Below the pieces are notes generated by a model, which was not told where the DNA came from, did no database searches, and saw only the letters and a program-made list of their open reading frames with translations. From Armatimonadota bacterium (GTDB lineage Bacteria > Armatimonadota > Fimbriimonadia > Fimbriimonadales > Fimbriimonadaceae), in the NCBI GenBank assembly GCA_023392285.1, contig JAEVZK010000106.1:1-64000 (forward strand): a stretch of 64,000 bases of DNA, given 5' to 3'. Both the position numbers and the translations under genes were made by a program. This document shows, one piece after another, positions 33,228 to 41,342 of this stretch. Within the stretch, counting starts at the first letter, position 1, and the number at the start of each line of letters is the position of its first letter.

Positions 33228-33876
33228 GTGCTGTTTCCACGAGGGCGAGGTGTGTCCGTTTCCAGCGGAGGAGCCCGGCCACGCACATGCCGAAAAAGAT
33301 GGCGTAGAGAACGGCGGTCAAATAGAGCGTCCGGCTCGCATAAAGATAGATGTAAATGATGTCCGCAGTCATCCAAACGAGCCAGTTCTCGAGGTGTTTG
33401 CGGGTCAGCATGTACTGCGCAACCAGACTTAGAACAGTTGTAAGGGCATCGAGAAAAGGAGCGGCATCGTTGATGCTGCGGAGGTAAATGGCCATTCCCC
33501 AGGTAGCTCCTATCCCTAGAGCCATTAAAACGAGAGCGTGAGGCGCAGAGGTGCGCTCGATCTTCAGTTCAGTCTTGTCCTTGCCACCTCGTAGCCATAG
33601 ATACCAGCCGAGCACGCCAAGGATGATGTAGATCAGTTGCAGCGAGCCGTCGGCAAACAGCCTCTTTTCCAGGAACAGCACGAGAAAGAATGCGCTGTTC
33701 GCGATGCCGATGGGCCAGTTCCAGATGTTCTCTTCGACGGTGAGCCACACGCACGCGGCACCCGTGATGAATGCAATGGCTTCGAGGGGCTCGATTGTAA
33801 TCCATTTCTGCCAAGACGACGCGAAGAGGGCAGCGGATAGGAGGAGAAAGACGGCAACGCCAACGGTGCGAGACAT
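33220..33876 (-). CDS. pnuC: Nicotinamide riboside transporter PnuC
   Basis: 218 residues, seven to eight helices, with the family motifs WLTVEENIWNWPIGIANSAF and a second repeat with MLTRKHLENWLVWMTADIIYIYLY (given in part: KHLENWLVW). PnuC takes up nicotinamide riboside by facilitated diffusion, trapped by phosphorylation by NadR. It lies between an RbsA-like ATPase (3-base gap) and nadR (8-base overlap), so transport and phosphorylation are co-expressed. Confidence 0.92.
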   Translation of the reverse strand: MSRTVGVAVFLLLSAALFASSWQKWITIEPLEAIAFITGAACVWLTVEENIWNWPIGIANSAFFLVLFLEKRLFADGSLQLIYIILGVLGWYLWLRGGKDKTELKIERTSAPHALVLMALGIGATWGMAIYLRSINDAAPFLDALTTVLSLVAQYMLTRKHLENWLVWMTADIIYIYLYASRTLYLTAVLYAIFFGMCVAGLLRWKRTHLALVETAHG

Positions 33877-33879
33877 AGG

Positions 33880-35355
33880 TCAAACGCCTGTCATGAGTCG
33901 AATCAGCTTCTCTTCATCGGCCTCGTCTCGCGAGACCTCGCCGACGATTTCGCCTCCGCGCATGACGAGAATGCGAGTGGCGAGGGCGAGCATTTCAGGC
34001 AATTCGCTGCTAACGACGAGCAACGCTCGGCCTTCTTTGGCCATCTCTCTCAGGATGTCGTGAATCTCCTGCTTGGCGCCCACATCGACTCCGCGAGTAG
34101 GCTCGTCCACCATCAGGATTTCGCAATCAGCCGCTACCCATTTGGCAATGACCAGCTTCTGCTGGTTGCCGCCGGACAGCCCCGCCGTCGGCGTTTCCAA
34201 AGAAGGCGCACGCACGCGCAGTCGATCGAAATAGGCGCTGGCTGACTTCTTCTCCGCTCCAGTCTTCACAAATCCAAATGCTGACAGGCGCCGCAAGATG
34301 GTGAGAGTCATGTTCTCCCGCACGCGCATGCTTAGCACGAGACCGTGACGCTTTCGATCTTCGGGAACCAGTCCAAATCCTTTCTTTAGGGCGTCTCTTG
34401 GGTCCGTGATCTTGACCGGTTCGCCTTCGACTCGAACGATGCCTTTCGCTTGTTTGTCCAGGCCGAAGATAGCCTCCAGCACTTCCGTGCGACCAGACCC
34501 CACGAGTCCAGCCAGACCCACAATCTCGCCCGTCTTTACACTGAACGACACGTTCTTAAACTTCCCGTCGCTGGACAAATTTTCTACCGTCAGAGCGACT
34601 TTGCCATCTATTGCATGGGATCGCTGGGCGAGATCCAGTTCCCGCCCAATCATGCTTTGCACCAGAGAATCATGGGTGAATTCACTCGTGGGCTTCGTGA
34701 CCACGTGCTGGCCATCCTTGAGGACGGTGATCGTGTCGCAAAGGCGAAAGACTTCATTGAGGCGATGGGAAACGTAGATGCAGGTGACTCCATCTTTCTT
34801 GAGCTGCTCGATGACCTCGAAGAGGCGTTCAGACTCGCTGTGCGAGAGGCTCGACGTCGGCTCGTCGAAGATCAGCACGCGTGCGCCTCTTGCAAGCGCG
34901 GAGGCGATTTGAACCGTCTGTTGGCGCGAGATTGGAAGATCACCGAGCCGACGGTTGGGGTCGATGTCCTGGCCAAATCGCGAAAGTGCGGCCACCGCCT
35001 CCTCTCGAACCCTCCTGAAATCGACAAAAGGGCCAACGTGCGGAGTGTGGCCGAGTGAAAGATTTTCGGCGACCGATAAGTTTTCGCAGAACAGAAGCTC
35101 TTGGTGGACCATGCCAATGCCTGCATTCAGCGCCTCCGCAGGGTCAGAAAAATGGACTTCACTCCCGGCGAGCTTTACGGTTCCGCCGTCTGGCTTGTAG
35201 ATTCCGGCAATGATTTTTCCCAGCGTTGACTTGCCTGCTCCGTTTTCACCCATGAGCGCGTGGCATGATCCTTCTGCAATGTTCAGCGAAACGTCATCGA
35301 GTGCCACTACGCCCGGGAATTTCTTGCAGATTGTCGTGAGTTCGAGGATGTTCAT
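33880..35355 (-). CDS. Sugar/nucleoside-type ABC ATPase (RbsA-like, double domain)
   Basis: 491 residues with two ABC domains. The first has Walker A GENGAGKST (about 36-44), signature-like LPISRQQTVQIASAL and Walker B VLIFDEPTSSL. The second has the degenerate GLVGSGRTEVLEAIFG typical of RbsA/MglA, LSGGNQQKLVIAKW and ILMVDEPTRGVDVG. Family members import ribose, xylose, galactose, autoinducer-2 or nucleosides. Its ATG overlaps the permease stop by 4 bases and pnuC follows at once. No periplasmic binding protein gene is in the cluster. Confidence 0.92.
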   Translation of the reverse strand: MNILELTTICKKFPGVVALDDVSLNIAEGSCHALMGENGAGKSTLGKIIAGIYKPDGGTVKLAGSEVHFSDPAEALNAGIGMVHQELLFCENLSVAENLSLGHTPHVGPFVDFRRVREEAVAALSRFGQDIDPNRRLGDLPISRQQTVQIASALARGARVLIFDEPTSSLSHSESERLFEVIEQLKKDGVTCIYVSHRLNEVFRLCDTITVLKDGQHVVTKPTSEFTHDSLVQSMIGRELDLAQRSHAIDGKVALTVENLSSDGKFKNVSFSVKTGEIVGLAGLVGSGRTEVLEAIFGLDKQAKGIVRVEGEPVKITDPRDALKKGFGLVPEDRKRHGLVLSMRVRENMTLTILRRLSAFGFVKTGAEKKSASAYFDRLRVRAPSLETPTAGLSGGNQQKLVIAKWVAADCEILMVDEPTRGVDVGAKQEIHDILREMAKEGRALLVVSSELPEMLALATRILVMRGGEIVGEVSRDEADEEKLIRLMTGV

Positions 35356-36386
35356 CCGGATACGCGCCTGTTTGCTAGTTTACGACTTCCTTGGTCGATC
35401 AGAACAGCGATCACAACGGCCGCCCCCACAATAATTTGCTGATAATTTCGGTCCAATTTCAAATAGGTAATCGCCGCTTGGATCAGCATGATCAGAATGG
35501 CACCAAGGAGAGCTCCTAAGGCGGCTCCCTTACCGCCGGTGAGAGAAGCGCCTCCGATGACCGCGCTCGCAATGACCTTCAATTCGTAACCGTCGGCATC
35601 CGCACTGCTTGCCGAGCTGTAATAGGAGGTGCCAATAAAGGAAGCAACACCCGCGGTCAATCCAGAAATCAGGTAGACGATGACCTGGATACGGTTGACC
35701 CGAATCCCCGAGTAGCGACTCGCCTCCGCATTGCCCCCGAACGCATAAATGTTCCTCCCGGTCACTGTCCGCGATAGGAAAAGCCAGGCAGCTACGACCA
35801 CCAAAATCGTGATAAGAAATGGCACCGGGTAAAGGCCCGGTTGCAATCCTAGGTTCGATTTGACGACTCCCGTAGCCGAATCGGGAAATGGCACGCTGAC
35901 CGCCTTGCTTGCGACGAACGAGATGCCGCGGAATATCCACAGTGTGCCTAAGGTGATGATAAACGGATGCACTCGGAGGGCAGCCACCATGACTCCATTG
36001 AGAAGGCCACAGGCCGCTCCAATCGCTAAATTCAAGGCGATTGCAGCTGCGACCGCGGTTCCGCCTGTTAAGCCCCAGCTCTTGAGCAACAGGGCGCTCG
36101 TCACCGCGCAAAGGGCGTAGATTGATCCGACGCTGAGATCGATTCCCCCCGAGATGATGACGACTGTCGCGCCCACGGCCATGATCGCAAAGAGGCTGGT
36201 GTCAGACGAGAGGGTCATGATCGAGCGCAGGTTGAAAAACGTGTTCACCTGGTGACCCGTCTGCGCGTCGGTGTAAGAGCCGGAGTTTAAGCTGATATAA
36301 AACGAAAGCAGAATGATCACGACGACCAACCCTGCTTCTTGAGCTTTCACAAGCGCCGAGAGTGACTTCAGCCGCTCGCGAAACAT
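35352..36386 (-). CDS. RbsC-like ABC permease
   Basis: 344 residues, about ten helices, with the family features AIMAVGATVVIISGGIDLSVGS, PFIITLGTLWIFRGISF, YAFGGNAEASRYSGIRV and GGASLTGGKGAALGALLG. It is a monosaccharide- or nucleoside-type importer subunit and pairs with the downstream RbsA-like ATPase. TAAGAT lies 6 bases before the ATG, which would make this the leaderless first gene of RbsC-RbsA-PnuC-NadR. The metalloprotease gene ends 9 bases upstream. Confidence 0.92.
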   Translation of the reverse strand: MFRERLKSLSALVKAQEAGLVVVIILLSFYISLNSGSYTDAQTGHQVNTFFNLRSIMTLSSDTSLFAIMAVGATVVIISGGIDLSVGSIYALCAVTSALLLKSWGLTGGTAVAAAIALNLAIGAACGLLNGVMVAALRVHPFIITLGTLWIFRGISFVASKAVSVPFPDSATGVVKSNLGLQPGLYPVPFLITILVVVAAWLFLSRTVTGRNIYAFGGNAEASRYSGIRVNRIQVIVYLISGLTAGVASFIGTSYYSSASSADADGYELKVIASAVIGGASLTGGKGAALGALLGAILIMLIQAAITYLKLDRNYQQIIVGAAVVIAVLIDQGSRKLANRRVSG

Positions 36387-36392
36387 AGAGGA

Positions 36393-36398
36393 ATCTTA
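36393..36398 (-). promoter_or_regulatory. -10 box (TAAGAT) of the RbsC-like gene, leaderless
   Basis: TAAGAT on the minus strand followed by 6 bases and ATG 36386. It overlaps the last bases of the upstream metalloprotease gene. Confidence 0.55.
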
Positions 36399-37103
36399 CC
36401 GCGCCTTCTGTGCTTTCGCTAAAAATTGGACGCGCAGTGCTTTCGCTTCGCGACGAGCCTGCATGAGTTCGGCAACCTCCGAGTACTGGATGTTCAGAGC
36501 TGGGTGTCGGTAATCCATCACACTCATGATCATGCCGGGCTTACGGCTGTCCGAGAGTCCGATGACATGCCCAAGCTCATGAGCCAGCGATGCACGCATC
36601 TGGTCGAAATCCAACGGCATGCCATTGAGTGCCCTCGTTCGCATCGTGATTTGCGCGGTGAGCACTGGAGTTGGGGAAACCAATTCGTTGGCGACGCCAC
36701 GTGTCCAGTCGACGTGGGCTGCCACGGACACACCTCGATCTCTTACATCGAGTTGAAATTTGACAATCACATTGGCAATCCCGGTTTCTCCCACCTCAAA
36801 GAGATCTTCTCCAAGCGCATCGGACCATAATTTCATGGCTCCCGCCAGAGCATTTCGCATGGGAGTTTGCTGAGAACCTGTCAGATCGCCGCAATCGACC
36901 CGGACTCGAATCTTCTTGTCTGGGCTGACTACTTCGGTGTGCGCTAAGCCTCGCTCTAGGTTGCCGCTAAGTGCGCAGCGCCGGGCGAGCCTTAGATGCT
37001 CGGAAACTTCAGGCAAAATTGTTTCAGGTGATCCTCCGCCGCCGGCGAAGGAAAGAACCGTCAAATTGAAAGCGGCGGCAACCGCTAGCAACGTTCTTCT
37101 CAT
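36396..37103 (-). CDS. Secreted matrixin/metzincin-like metalloprotease
   Basis: 235 residues from ATG 37103, which has GAGGAG upstream and a signal peptide (LLAVAAAFNLTVLSFAGG). The zinc site is HELGHVIGLSD (about residues 171-181), that is HExxHxxGxxD, with Asp as third ligand as in snapalysin rather than His. A Met-turn candidate follows (GMIMSVMDY). It may be secreted or periplasmic. The longer frame to 37247 has no ribosome site. Confidence 0.8.
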   Translation of the reverse strand: MRRTLLAVAAAFNLTVLSFAGGGGSPETILPEVSEHLRLARRCALSGNLERGLAHTEVVSPDKKIRVRVDCGDLTGSQQTPMRNALAGAMKLWSDALGEDLFEVGETGIANVIVKFQLDVRDRGVSVAAHVDWTRGVANELVSPTPVLTAQITMRTRALNGMPLDFDQMRASLAHELGHVIGLSDSRKPGMIMSVMDYRHPALNIQYSEVAELMQARREAKALRVQFLAKAQKAR

Positions 37104-37455
37104 TCGTGCTCCTCGAGGTCCCCTCCCCCCGGAGGAAAACCGCAACTGTCTAGAACTTATTTCGGCTGATATTTTCGCCGGGCTAACCCCTGCTCGCCCG
37201 TCCCAGCCAAAACTTTGCAGAAACCCGCATTTTAGCGGGCACCACACTATAGGCGGGTGATCAACCCAAATCGTCAGGGGGGAAACGAAAAGAAAGCAAG
37301 AAACAAGCAGGTGACAAAGGGATGATTTCAGAAGCCAATCTTAGGGCTCAAAAGTGAACTCTGTCACGTCAAATAACTGGACAGCGGGTCGGAAGACCTG
37401 CGGTGGATGGAGGCGGAACCGACTTTACACCACGCTGCGTTTCCTAGATAAGACC
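37104..37455. other. Divergent intergenic region, no gene
   Basis: This 352-base gap separates the metalloprotease (minus) from htrA (plus). On the minus strand TATAGT (37246-37251) could start a leader of about 135 bases. I also see two hairpins: CCCGC/GCGGG (37224-37239) and GCGGGTC-GGAA-GACCTGC (37384-37401) with a GNRA loop. No riboswitch that I recognise. Confidence 0.4.
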
Positions 37456-38601
37456 ATGAGAAAAATGTATGTTATAGCGATAGGAGTTGCCTGCTTCGCC
37501 GGCGTTTTAGGCGCACTCCAAATGAATCGCTGGCTCGAGAAGCGAGCCGACCAACCGCACTTCAATATTTCGTCGAACAGCGGCATTGTGCCGGCCGCTT
37601 ATGATCCGGGCGAGTCGAGCCCTGTCGATTTTCGACTGGCCGCAAAGAAGATTCTGCCGTCCGTGGTTTCGGTCGATCGATACGAGGCCAGGCGAGACTT
37701 CTTTGGAGACCCGTCGGGAACAATCACGGAAACCGGGACCGGCTCTGGCGTGATCATTTCTGAGAACGGCTTGATCGTCACAAACAACCATGTCGTCGCG
37801 AACGCGGCCGAGGTTCAGGTCCGCCTTCAGAACAAGAAAAGCTATCAAGCCAAGGTCTTGGGTACCGATCCTCGCTTCGACATTGCTGTCATTAAGATCG
37901 AAGCGTCGGGTTTGCCTGCCGCAGAACTTGGCGATTCAAAGAATCTTGAAGTCGGGCAGTGGGTAGTTGCCGTGGGTAATCCGCTCGGATTCGATCAGAC
38001 CGTGAGTGTTGGCGTGGTCAGTTCTTTGGGAAGAGCGCTTGGCGTCGAGCAAGGCTATCTGACCGATGCGATTCAGACCGACGCGGCGATCAATCCCGGA
38101 AACTCGGGTGGAGCGCTGGCGGACAGTTCTGGACGCTTGATTGGCATTAATAGCGCCATCGCGAGTACGAGCGGTGGGAGCATTGGGATCGGCTTTGCGA
38201 TTCCAATCAATCGGGTTAAAAACATCGCCGAGCAGATTGTGAAGAATGGCTATGCAACCTCGGCGGGGATCGGCATCAGTTACAGTCAACGGATGGTGGG
38301 CATTCTTCAGTTTGAAGATGCTCGTAATCAAGTGAGAGACATCGTTGGGTCTACGCCGCCAGATTACGGAATTCTGGTGCAACGGGTCGATCCAAACGCA
38401 GCCGCGGGCAAGGCGGGGCTCCAACCCTGGGACATTCTGCTGGAGATCGACGGTACCAAGACCGACACGCCGCTTGCTCTCAACCAGACCTTAAACAACA
38501 AGTCTCCCGGAGACATGGTGACGCTCAAGTATTGGAGCAAAGGGGAAACGAAGACTGCCAAAGTCGCCCTCACTCCGATACGGGACGATCAACCCCAGTA
38601 A
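37456..38601 (+). CDS. HtrA/DegP-like serine protease with PDZ domain
   Basis: 381 residues from ATG 37456 (the frame opens at 37354). An N-terminal signal anchor (YVIAIGVACFAGVLGAL) places it in the periplasm or at the membrane. The trypsin-like domain has the catalytic His in IVTNNHVVANA, Asp in DIAVIKI and Ser in GNSGGAL. One PDZ domain follows (about 275-375, GILVQRVDPNAAAGKAGLQPWDILLEIDG shown in part: GKAGLQPWDILLEIDG). It handles misfolded envelope proteins. TAGATA lies 5 bases before the ATG. A strong terminator follows. Confidence 0.92.
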   Translation: MRKMYVIAIGVACFAGVLGALQMNRWLEKRADQPHFNISSNSGIVPAAYDPGESSPVDFRLAAKKILPSVVSVDRYEARRDFFGDPSGTITETGTGSGVIISENGLIVTNNHVVANAAEVQVRLQNKKSYQAKVLGTDPRFDIAVIKIEASGLPAAELGDSKNLEVGQWVVAVGNPLGFDQTVSVGVVSSLGRALGVEQGYLTDAIQTDAAINPGNSGGALADSSGRLIGINSAIASTSGGSIGIGFAIPINRVKNIAEQIVKNGYATSAGIGISYSQRMVGILQFEDARNQVRDIVGSTPPDYGILVQRVDPNAAAGKAGLQPWDILLEIDGTKTDTPLALNQTLNNKSPGDMVTLKYWSKGETKTAKVALTPIRDDQPQ

Positions 38602-38621
38602 ACCTTTTACGCTTGAAGATG

Positions 38622-38653
38622 GCCCGCCGCGAAGCTGCGGCGGGCTTTCTTTC
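38622..38653 (+). terminator. Intrinsic terminator of htrA
   Basis: GCCCGCCGC (38622-38630) pairs with GCGGCGGGC (38637-38645), loop GAAGCT, followed by TTTCTTTC. Confidence 0.9.
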
Positions 38654-38691
38654 GCGCGAACCTAAGGTGCCTTTGGGAATACTTACATTTG

Positions 38692-39924
38692 ATGAATGCT
38701 GAGATCATCTCCGTCGGAACTGAGTTGCTTCTTGGACAGATTTTGGATACTCACGCGCCGGCAATGGCCCGCATTCTCGCGGATTGCGGAATCTCCTGCA
38801 CGCATCGGCAGACGGTGGGGGACAATAGGGAGCGCCTGCTTCAGGTGCTGCAGCAAGCGCTTGGCCGGGCCGATATAGTCGTCACTATCGGAGGCTTAGG
38901 ACCCACGGCGGACGATCTCACCCGCGATGCCATCGCCAGTGCGCTGGGGGACGAACTGCGCCGGGATCACGACATGGAGGAGAAGCTCCGAAATATTTTT
39001 CGGTTGCGCAACCTGACTTGGGTTGACTCAAATTTGCGCCAAGCTGAATGTCCGACCTGCGGTGAGTTCATCGACAATCCAAACGGTACCGCTCCAGGAT
39101 TGATATGCCAGAAGGATGGCAAGCACGTGATCGCTTTGCCAGGTCCCCGACCCGAATTCGTTCCGATGGCGGAGGGACCCGTTCGCGAGTACCTGATGCA
39201 CCTGCAGCCCGGCCAAGTCATTCATTCGCGCACCTTGCGGGTGTGCGGGATGGGTGAAAGCGCAGTTGAAGACCGCATCGCCGATCTGCTTGAATCGTCC
39301 AATCCAACCGTCGCTCCCTACGCGCACACCGCCGAAGTCCACCTCCGTCTAACTGCCCGAGCGGAATCACGTGAAGCGGCCGATCGGCTCATCGATCCTC
39401 TCCATCATGCGATTGCGGAGCGTCTTGGTAACGCCATTTACGGAACGGACGAGACGACACTTGAGGAGGCTGTCGTTCAATTGCTGTCAAAGAGCAATTT
39501 GACAACCGCGGTAGCCGAGAGCATGACCGGAGGCGGTTTGGGTGAACGCCTTACGAATGTTGCGGGAGCTGGCGACGCATTCTTGGGCGGCGTCATCACC
39601 TACGATGTGTCGGTAAAGACGAAGCTTTTGGACGTCGATCAGGAGTTGGTCAAAGAATTTGGCCCTGTATCGAGCCAATGCGCTGAGGCAATGGCGGTGA
39701 ACGTACGTGAGAAGGTTGGCGCTAATTTTGGAATTTCAATCACTGGCAATGCTGGTCCAACCTCGGATGTAGACGGTAAGCCGGTTGGTTTGACGTTTAT
39801 TGGAATTGCTGGCGCAGACAAGGTCGGGGCTTCTGAGTTCCGATTCCGAGGGAGCCGAGAACAGATCCGCGCGAGGGCAACTCAAGCTGCCCTCGTTTTA
39901 TTGAGAGAGAATTTGCTCTCGTAG
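38692..39924 (+). CDS. cinA: CinA, competence/damage-inducible protein with nicotinamide amidase domain
   Basis: 410 residues. The N-terminal MoaB/COG1058 domain (AEIISVGTELLLGQILDTHA, GGLGPTADDLTRDA) hydrolyses ADP-ribose or similar, and the C-terminal CinA domain (TTAVAESMTGGGLGERLTNV, GGVITYDVSVKTKLL, ITGNAGPTSD) deamidates NMN in the pyridine nucleotide cycle. The usual GIAGP motif is GNAGP here. The start is ATG 38692; TTG directly precedes it. The 3' end overlaps folD by 27 bases, convergently. Confidence 0.92.
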   Translation: MNAEIISVGTELLLGQILDTHAPAMARILADCGISCTHRQTVGDNRERLLQVLQQALGRADIVVTIGGLGPTADDLTRDAIASALGDELRRDHDMEEKLRNIFRLRNLTWVDSNLRQAECPTCGEFIDNPNGTAPGLICQKDGKHVIALPGPRPEFVPMAEGPVREYLMHLQPGQVIHSRTLRVCGMGESAVEDRIADLLESSNPTVAPYAHTAEVHLRLTARAESREAADRLIDPLHHAIAERLGNAIYGTDETTLEEAVVQLLSKSNLTTAVAESMTGGGLGERLTNVAGAGDAFLGGVITYDVSVKTKLLDVDQELVKEFGPVSSQCAEAMAVNVREKVGANFGISITGNAGPTSDVDGKPVGLTFIGIAGADKVGASEFRFRGSREQIRARATQAALVLLRENLLS

Positions 39925-40776
39925 GGCGGCATCAGCTTCGGCCGCCTCGACACAGTTGGCAAGAAGGCTCGCGACCGTCATCGGTCCTACCCCACCCGGC
40001 ACAGGCGTGATTGCAGAGGCCACCTGCTGTGCTTGTTGGAAATGAACGTCTCCGACGTCTCCGCTTCGACCCTCAACCTTGTTGTAACCAGCATCGATCA
40101 CGACTGCCCCAGGTTTGATCCAATCCCCTTGGACCATCTCGGGCCGACCGACCGCCGCAACAAGGATGTCTGCCTCTCGGCACAACTGCGGCAAATCCAC
40201 GGTTCTTGAATGAGCGATCGTCACAGTTGCGTGCCGTTGCAGCAGCATCAGCGCCATTGGTTTGCCAAGGATGACGCTACGGCCGATGACGATGGCCCTT
40301 TTGCCTTTGCAATCAATGTCGTATCGGTCCAAGATCCGCGTGATGCCCAAAGGGGTAGCGCAACGGAATCCCGGAAGGTCAGCCACCAGACGTCCTAATG
40401 ATTGTGGCGTGATACCATCGACATCCTTATCCGCACCCAAGGCCAGCAAAGCTGCGCTCTCATCTAAGTGGGGCGGCAGGGGATGCTGAATCAGCACTCC
40501 ATGTACGAGCGGATTAGCATTTAACAGCTCGATTTTTGCGATGAGGTCCTCTTGGGTTGTGTTCTCATCGATGGTGTGGGATTCACCAGCCATACCCGCG
40601 GACTCGGCCCAACGATGTTTCATCCTAACGTAGGCTAGGCTTGCTGGATCCTGGGCGGCAACCAGCACGTCCAGACGCGGCGTGATTCCTCTGGCCCTCA
40701 GGTGATCTACCCTGGTCTTGAGGCTGGCGCGAAGCTCTTTCGAGAGAGCGAGACCATCTAAGATTTCTGCGCTCAT
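39898..40776 (-). CDS. folD: Methylenetetrahydrofolate dehydrogenase/cyclohydrolase
   Basis: 292 residues. It interconverts methylene-, methenyl- and formyl-tetrahydrofolate. The catalytic Lys is in YVRMKHRWAESAG, GVLIQHPLP carries the conserved Gln, the cofactor motif is VIGRSVILGKPMALML, and the end is TPVPGGVGPMTVASL. Its ATG overlaps the nusB stop by 4 bases, and it is the last gene of the acc-nusB-folD operon. Confidence 0.95.
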   Translation of the reverse strand: MSAEILDGLALSKELRASLKTRVDHLRARGITPRLDVLVAAQDPASLAYVRMKHRWAESAGMAGESHTIDENTTQEDLIAKIELLNANPLVHGVLIQHPLPPHLDESAALLALGADKDVDGITPQSLGRLVADLPGFRCATPLGITRILDRYDIDCKGKRAIVIGRSVILGKPMALMLLQRHATVTIAHSRTVDLPQLCREADILVAAVGRPEMVQGDWIKPGAVVIDAGYNKVEGRSGDVGDVHFQQAQQVASAITPVPGGVGPMTVASLLANCVEAAEADAALREQILSQ

Positions 40777-41342
40777 TCCGTTACCTCGGAGCGAATTTTC
40801 CAGGCACCGAATTTCTGGAGTTTCTTGGCCTCTTCCGATTCAATATCGATCGTCTCTTCGACGATCTCCATCTCCTCCTCCTCTTGAGCTTCTTCAAACT
40901 GCTCCGGAGGTGCGTTGGCGGAATCCCAGTTGGCTTTAGGCGAACTTTCCAGTAGCTTTCCTAGAATGCCATTGATGAACTTGCCGCTTTCAGGCATCGA
41001 ATACTTTCGCGCGATTTCGATGGCCTCGTCGATGATGACTGCGGGTGCAATCGTCGATTCATGAAACAGTTCGAAAGCCGCAACCCGCAGGACGTTCCGA
41101 TCGACGGTCGCCAGCCGATCGTAGTCGTAGCCTTCAACGACCGCCTCGAGCCTTTCGTCAAGTTCCTTATGGTGCTCGATGACTCCAAGCACCAGTTTCT
41201 CCGCATAGAGAAATTGATCCGGGCTGAGTGTCCCATGCTCTTTGAGATCGAGGAGCGCTTGGGTGCGATCTCCCTTCGTGATATCAAGCCGGTAAAGGGT
41301 CTGTACAGCCGCAACTCGGGCAGGACGTCTCGATTTAACCAT
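40773..41342 (-). CDS. nusB: Transcription antitermination factor NusB with acidic C-terminus
   Basis: 189 residues from ATG 41342. The NusB fold is clear: RRPARVAAVQTLYRLDI, LATVDRNVLRVAAFELF, VIIDEAIEIARKYSMPESGKFINGIL (shown in part). About 50 residues follow the core, mostly Glu (QFEEAQEEEEMEIVEETIDI), which standard NusB lacks. NusB binds boxA in rRNA leaders with S10. It overlaps accC by 8 bases and folD by 4. Confidence 0.92.
   Translation of the reverse strand: MVKSRRPARVAAVQTLYRLDITKGDRTQALLDLKEHGTLSPDQFLYAEKLVLGVIEHHKELDERLEAVVEGYDYDRLATVDRNVLRVAAFELFHESTIAPAVIIDEAIEIARKYSMPESGKFINGILGKLLESSPKANWDSANAPPEQFEEAQEEEEMEIVEETIDIESEEAKKLQKFGAWKIRSEVTE

Noticed and set aside
37104..37350. 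Possible c-di-GMP-type riboswitch before the metalloprotease
   Set aside because: A GCAAAG and some GC-rich stems are present, but the conserved core and pairing of that class could not be assembled.
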